Source: Tragulus kanchil (lineage: Eukaryota; Chordata; Mammalia; Artiodactyla; Tragulidae). From it: DNA of 64,000 nucleotides. The notes beneath the pieces are model-generated. The model had not been told where the DNA came from. It saw only the letters and a program-made list of their open reading frames with translations, and did not search any database. The position numbers were made by a program, and so were the translations under genes. Each line of letters starts with the position of its first letter. Position 1 is the first letter of the stretch. Location of the stretch: positions 12,924,501-12,988,500 of the forward strand of contig JAIOJX010000005.1 of the NCBI GenBank assembly GCA_022376925.1. The letters run 5' to 3'. Of the stretch, positions 59,638 to 64,000 are shown in pieces.

Positions 59638-59963
59638 CCTTTTTTTTTTTTTTTAAGATTTATTTATTTTGGTGGGGGTGGGGTGGGCAGGGAGGGGAGC
59701 AGGCGGGCCACTTCTATCGGTCTTTCATTTGTCCATTTTCATCCATCTTTGTTCTCTGGCCCGTGTGGGCCTCCCATCGCGGTGGCGTCTGTCGCTGCAG
59801 AGCGCCGGCTCTGGGCGCATGCGCTCCAGAGCTCCGGCTCAGTAATTGGACACATCAGTCCAGCCGCTCCGCGGCACGTGGGATCTTCCCAGGCCAGGGA
59901 TCGAACTGGCGCCCCTTGCAGTGCAAGGCGGTGTCCTTACCCACTGGACCACCAGGGAAGCCC
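59638..59963 (-). mobile_element. CHR-like SINE, antisense, full length with G-rich tract
   Basis: Poly-T, aagatttatttattttggtg, G-rich tract 59670-59708, gggccacttctatcggtctt, body, gatcgaactggcgccccttg, head ggaccaccagggaagccc. Confidence 0.95.
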
Positions 59964-60795
59964 TCATGTTTGCCTACTTTTGACTGCGGACTCTGTATCA
60001 TATAACAGATTGCTGAAAATTGAGTGCTCAATTATGAGATAATCCCACATAAAAGGAAGATATCTGGACATGCTCTTCTTAATCTGATTACTTCCACAAA
60101 TCCTTATTTCTACACCTAGTCTGAAGCACAGGTCACAGCAGCCGTCAGCCCCCACAAAGACTTTGTAAATGAAGCGAAACACAGGTGCTGCCCTGCTCAA
60201 GACCCTCTGCCGCCGTCAGCCAGACACTGTCGCAGCCAGCTCTCCCGGACGCCCGCGCCTCGGCTATGCACGGCTCGGGGTGCAGGCCCTGACAGAGGAG
60301 TCCAACCTTTGAGTCAAAGATGCCAGAAAGGGACTTCTAAGATCAAATGTTATTTTTCAACAAATTGCAGTGTCAATTTTACACCAAGATTACATATACA
60401 TGTATATATATATATATATATTATTCTATGTTCTATGTTCTTTTTCAAAAACTAAAATATTGATGAGATCAATGCCTCTACAATGTGACAAAAAAGGCTT
60501 AGCAATCTCTTTAACCCAAAACAACGTGCAGACATCTCTCCACATGAGTTGAATTTAGCAAGTCTCACCCGTCCTAGAAAAACAATAAAAAATTTCGAGC
60601 TTAGCTTGGAAACCAGTAAATCCGTTTAAACGAAGATTAAGCAACTGCTCAAGAAAGGCACTGTGACAGCCATTCAACCACTTTCACTCCAAACTCTGAG
60701 AAAGACACTTGGTTGTGACATCCCAGGTCGAGCTATACGAGGACACGCGGACACAGCAGTGCATTACACTCAAAATGATTCCAGCGTTATTTTCA
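59964..60795. other. Intron 1 sequence of D19
   Basis: A ta repeat at about 60402-60421. Nothing else recognised; most is repeated at 61225-61905. Confidence 0.5.
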
Positions 60796-60804
60796 GTGAT
60801 TTGG

Positions 60805-60885
60805 GACTTCTTGTCTGGAAAATCCCATGGACAGAGGAGCTTGGCAGGCTACAGTCTGTGGAGTCACAAAAAGTCAGACATGTAT
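60805..60885 (+). mobile_element. Truncated Bov-A fragment
   Basis: atcccatggacagaggagct, ggcaggctacagtctgtgga, cacaaaaagtcagacatgta. 3' part of the element only. A copy at 61914-61994 comes from D19. Confidence 0.8.
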
Positions 60886-61221
60886 GAGCAGTTAAGTTTT
60901 CTATGAGAATGAGGATACTGAAGCAAACCACTAAGATCCCCTTTGGACCATTCTGTATACAGCACAGATGATCTCTAGGTTAGGATTTCAGATATGTACT
61001 TCTGAGAAAAATATCTCTCACTTATAATACATTAAAATTGGGGTTCTCCTCCACACTTCCCCAAAAGAAAGAAAAAAAAATCAGGAGGCAGGTTACAGGG
61101 AGCCGAAAATGAAATTGTTGGAAGAGCTTCTCCAGGTGGCTCCTTAATAAGCATCCACTTTAAAAATTGATCTCTAACCAAACTTAATGTGTGGAACTTA
61201 CGTGATCTGGATCTGAACAAA
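60886..61221. other. Intron 1 sequence, nothing recognised
   Basis: Repeated at 61995-62330. Confidence 0.5.
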
Positions 61222-62539
61222 ACCTAAGTCTGAAGCACAGGTCACAGCAGCCGTCAGCCCCACAAAGACTTTGTAAATGAAGCGAAACACAGGTGCTGCC
61301 CTGCTCAAGACCCTCTGCCGCCGTCAGCCAGACACTGTCGCAGCCAGCTCTCCCGGACGCCCGCGCCTCGGCTATGCACGGCTCGGGGTGCAGGCCCTGA
61401 CAGAGGAGTCCAACCTTTGAGTCAAAGATGCCAGAAAGGGACTTCTAAGATCAAATGTTATTTTTCAACAAATTGCAGTGTCAATTTTACACCAAGATTA
61501 CATATACATGTATATATATATATATATATTATTCTATGTTCTATGTTCTTTTTCAAAAACTAAAATATTGATGAGATCAATGCCTCTACAATGTGACAAA
61601 AAAGGCTTAGCAATCTCTTTAACCCAAAACAACGTGCAGACATCTCTCCACATGAGTTGAATTTAGCAAGTCTCACCCGTCCTAGAAAAACAATAAAAAA
61701 TTTCGAGCTTAGCTTGGAAACCAGTAAATCCGGTTTAAACGAAGATTAAGCAACTGCTCAAGAAAGGCACTGTGACAGCCATTCAACCACTTTCACTCCA
61801 AACTCTGAGAAAGACACTTGGTTGTGACATCCCAGGTCGAGCTATACGAGGACACGCGGACACAGCAGTGCATTACACTCAAAATGATTCCAGCGTTATT
61901 TTCAGTGATTTGGGACTTCTTGTCTGGAAAATCCCATGGACAGAGGAGCTTGGCAGGCTACAGTCTGTGGAGTCACAAAAAGTCAGACATGTATGAGCAG
62001 TTAAGTTTTCTATGAGAATGAGGATACTGAAGCAAACCACTAAGATCCCCTTTGGACCATTCTGTATACAGCACAGATGATCTCTAGGTTAGGATTTCAG
62101 ATATGTACTTCTGAGAAAAATATCTCTCACTTATAATACATTAAAATTGGGGTTCTCCTCCACACTTCCCCAAAAGAAAGAAAAAAAAATCAGGAGGCAG
62201 GTTACAGGGAGCCGAAAATGAAATTGTTGGAAGAGCTTCTCCAGGTGGCTCCTTAATAAGCATCCACTTTAAAAATTGATCTCTAACCAAACTTAATGTG
62301 TGGAACTTACGTGATCTGGATCTGAACAAATCAACTGTGAAAAGATACTTCTAAGAACCAGAAATTTGATTATGGGCTGGGTAATTGATAATATCATAGA
62401 ATTAGTGTTAATTTTGTTAGGTATGATATAGGCATTGCATTTATGTAATGTCTATAGTTTTTTTTTTTTTTTAAGAGACTAAAATGGATGTATGGGAGAG
62501 GTGAGAACTAAGCCTGAGGTTTACTCTGTAAATAATGAT

Positions 62540-62715
62540 AGGCCCTCAGTTGTGTCCAACTCTTTGTGAGCCCATGGCCTGTAGCCCACCAGGCTCCTCT
62601 GTCCATGGGATTCTTCAGGCAAGCATACTGGAGTGGGCAGCCATTTCCCTCTCCAGGGGATCTTCCCAGCTCAGGGATTGAACCTGGGTCTCCTGCATTG
62701 CAGGTGGACTCTTTA
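62540..62715 (-). mobile_element. Bov-tA SINE, antisense, lacking part of the head
   Basis: ctcagttgtgtccaactctt, gtagcccaccaggctcctct, ggcaagcatactggagtggg, gattgaacctgggtctcctg, then stops in the head at gactcttta. Confidence 0.9.
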
Positions 62716-62849
62716 TTCTACAAATAATGGCAAGACAAAGCAAAAGTGGCAGTAATTGACTGTTGTATCTGAATAATGGATCTATGGGGCTCACTGTGTG
62801 TATTTTTGTGTAAGTTTAAAACTTTGTAAAAAAAAAAAAAACAAAAGTT

Positions 62850-63113
62850 TTGGGTTTCCCTGGTGAATCAGTGGTAAAGAATCTGCCTGCCAATGCAGGA
62901 AACACACTTGTGATTATTGGTCCGGGAAGATCCCACATGCTACGGGACAAATAAGCCCATGGGCCACAACTACTGAGCCTGTGCTCCACAAGAGAAGCCA
63001 CCTCAATGAGAAGCCCATGCACCACAACTAAAGAGTAGCCTCTGCCTGCCAAAACTACACAAAAGCTCACACAGCAACAAAGACACAGCGCAGCCAAGTA
63101 TATATTTTTTTAA
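62850..63113 (+). mobile_element. CHR-2-type tRNA-Glu SINE
   Basis: gggtttccctggtgaatcag, ctgcctgccaatgcaggaaa, ggtccgggaagatcccacat, gggccacaactactgagcct, gagaagccacctcaatgaga, cagcgcagccaagtata. This is the older cetartiodactyl type and differs in body from the abundant subfamily. Confidence 0.88.
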
Positions 63114-63696
63114 GTTATAATAATAAAAAGCAATCTTTAGATGTTCCTCTTTTCTCATCACACCTTCTGCATGTAAATTACCCATATGCCAAAATCCAGA
63201 ATAGGAACTGCTGGAGAAAACAAAGTAGCAAGAAGAAAGTTGGAAACAGTGAAGGAAGTTCAGGAGAGAAAAGGATAAAACAAAAATCACAGTCAATGTA
63301 ACACTTTAAGTTAAAAAAAAAAAAAAATCAGGTCAGATAACAAGTAATCCTTCACAAATCAAAAAGGTCCTTTCATACTCCAAACCCAGCACTCAACTGA
63401 AAGGAGCTTACCGTTTTCATTTGGGGATAAGTGATTCTGTGCTGGAAACAACCCATTAATAAAGTTCCACAATGTCTTGACACGCTGAGAAGGAAATATT
63501 GATATGAGTGTAATTCCCCAGTTTCCTAAACCATGAAACAGAGGAGCATTCTACAGACCGCAGTGATTTAAAGGAAATTCCAAATATGACTCTGGCAGGA
63601 AATCATAACTGTAAATCGTAGAGGCAATTCAAGCAAACAGTATCACAAAAATGCTCACCACCTATAATAAAAGTTATCACCATCAAGAAAGAAGCT
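63114..63696. other. Intron 1 sequence, nothing recognised
   Basis: AT-rich with a poly-A run near 63314-63327. Confidence 0.5.
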
Positions 63697-63940
63697 AGGG
63701 CTTCCCTGGTGGTCCAGTGGGTAAGGACATCACCTTGCAGTGCAAGGGGCACCAGTTCGATCCCTGACCTGGGAGGATCCCACGTGCCGCGGAGTGGCTG
63801 GACCGATGTGTCCAACTACCGAGCTGGAGCTCTGGAGCGCATGCTGGTGCTCTGCAGCGAGAGAGGCCACTGCAATGGGAGGCCCATACAGGCCAAAGAA
63901 CAAAGATAAATAAAGACCAACAGAAGTGGCCAAAAAAGAA
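63697..63940 (+). mobile_element. CHR-like SINE (abundant subfamily), A-tailed, no C/T tract
   Basis: agggcttccctggtggtcca, ccttgcagtgcaaggggcac, agttcgatccctgacc, gctggaccgatgtgtccaac, end agaccaacagaagtggccaa. Likely flanked by aagaaagaagcta (about 63685-63697 and 63936-63948), a target-site duplication. Confidence 0.92.
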
Positions 63941-64000
63941 AGAAGCTATGTACCTGACAGGGCCAAGGTAAAATAAAACAGAGGTCCCCAATGCACCAGT

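Larger units (their letters stand above)
60115..62330 (+). repeat. Direct duplication D19 (period 1109 bp)
   Basis: Left arm about 60115-61221, right arm about 61223-62330, offset 1108-1109. The arms abut. Single-base length differences (agcccccac/agccccac, aatccgttt/aatccggttt). It contains a TA microsatellite and a truncated Bov element in each arm. Confidence 0.94.
1..64000 (-). other. DTNBP1: DTNBP1 (dysbindin-1) gene, internal part, exons 2-6 and introns
   Basis: Five minus-strand exons with GT/AG borders join in frame to give about 145 residues that match dysbindin-1 closely from residue 19 to 163 (recognised from the human protein). Dysbindin-1 is a cytosolic coiled-coil subunit of BLOC-1, which sorts cargo to lysosome-related organelles and acts at synapses; loss causes Hermansky-Pudlak syndrome type 7 in people and the sandy coat mutation in mice. 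Order on the minus strand: part of intron 1 (64000-58037), exon 2, intron 2, exon 3, intron 3, exon 4, intron 4, exon 5, intron 5, exon 6, part of intron 6 (16795-1). Exon 1, with the start codon, and the exons for the dysbindin domain and C terminus are outside the window. Intron lengths are inflated by the ~1.1 kb duplications listed separately. Confidence 0.95.

Noticed and set aside
1158..62330. CRISPR-like or regularly spaced repeat system
   Set aside because: The regular ~1.1 kb spacing is of different sequences duplicated once each, not one repeat with spacers; the genome is mammalian.
58991..64000. DTNBP1 exon 1 or promoter
   Set aside because: No start-codon exon with the expected N terminus and no CpG-rich promoter up to the right edge; must lie beyond 64000.

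Overview
This is nuclear DNA from a ruminant artiodactyl (cattle, sheep, deer, giraffe, chevrotain group). The evidence is the repeat set: BovB (RTE-type) LINE fragments, Bov-tA and Bov-A2 SINEs, tRNA-Glu-derived CHR-like SINEs, L1 remnants and older MIRs. I cannot name the species.

The only protein-coding gene I can support is DTNBP1 (dysbindin-1, a BLOC-1 subunit). It runs on the minus strand across the whole window. Five consecutive coding exons, numbered 2 to 6 as in the human gene, are present with canonical splice sites and matching phases: 57983-58036, 56665-56715, 45349-45409, 32379-32511 and 16796-16928. They encode about residues 19-163 of the roughly 350-residue protein: the N-terminal part and most of the coiled coil. 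Exon 1 lies beyond 64000. The exon after exon 6 (starting KELETF in human) lies before position 1. Everything else is intron, mostly repeats.

The most striking structure is a series of 19 direct, head-to-tail duplications. All have almost the same period (about 1.05-1.19 kb, mean about 1.10 kb) and near-identical arms. Together they add about 21 kb, so the unique span is nearer 43 kb. Several are chained, so some segments occur three times. Arms typically match almost perfectly inside but carry deletions and scrambled bases close to the junction, and many junctions share 4-7 bases. The uniform period, the edge damage and the clustering fit unmerged contig ends, or haplotypes joined during assembly, better than biology. 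One duplication includes DTNBP1 exon 4. The extra copy (46430-46489) lacks one base and would break the reading frame.

Layout. 1-16.8 kb: intron 6, duplications D1-D6, Bov-tA copies and a short retro-insertion with long target-site duplications at 10.4-10.5 kb. 16.8-32.4 kb: intron 5, D7-D10, BovB, an L1 with a nested Bov-A2, and a GC/CpG-rich patch near 19.6-20.0 kb. 32.5-45.3 kb: intron 4, D11-D13 and a cluster of three SINEs at 42.7-43.7 kb. 45.4-56.7 kb: intron 3, D14-D18, mostly L1 in both orientations. 56.7-64 kb: intron 2 and part of intron 1, SINE-rich, with D19.

A second real signal is one abundant young SINE type, with about 12 independent near-full-length loci. It has a well-preserved tRNA-like head (A box, B box and a perfect palindromic anticodon-arm-like hairpin). 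About half of the loci carry a C/T-rich 3' tract whose complement is a strong G-quadruplex motif. I found no undescribed biological system. The long open frames in the window are SINE, L1 or chance frames.
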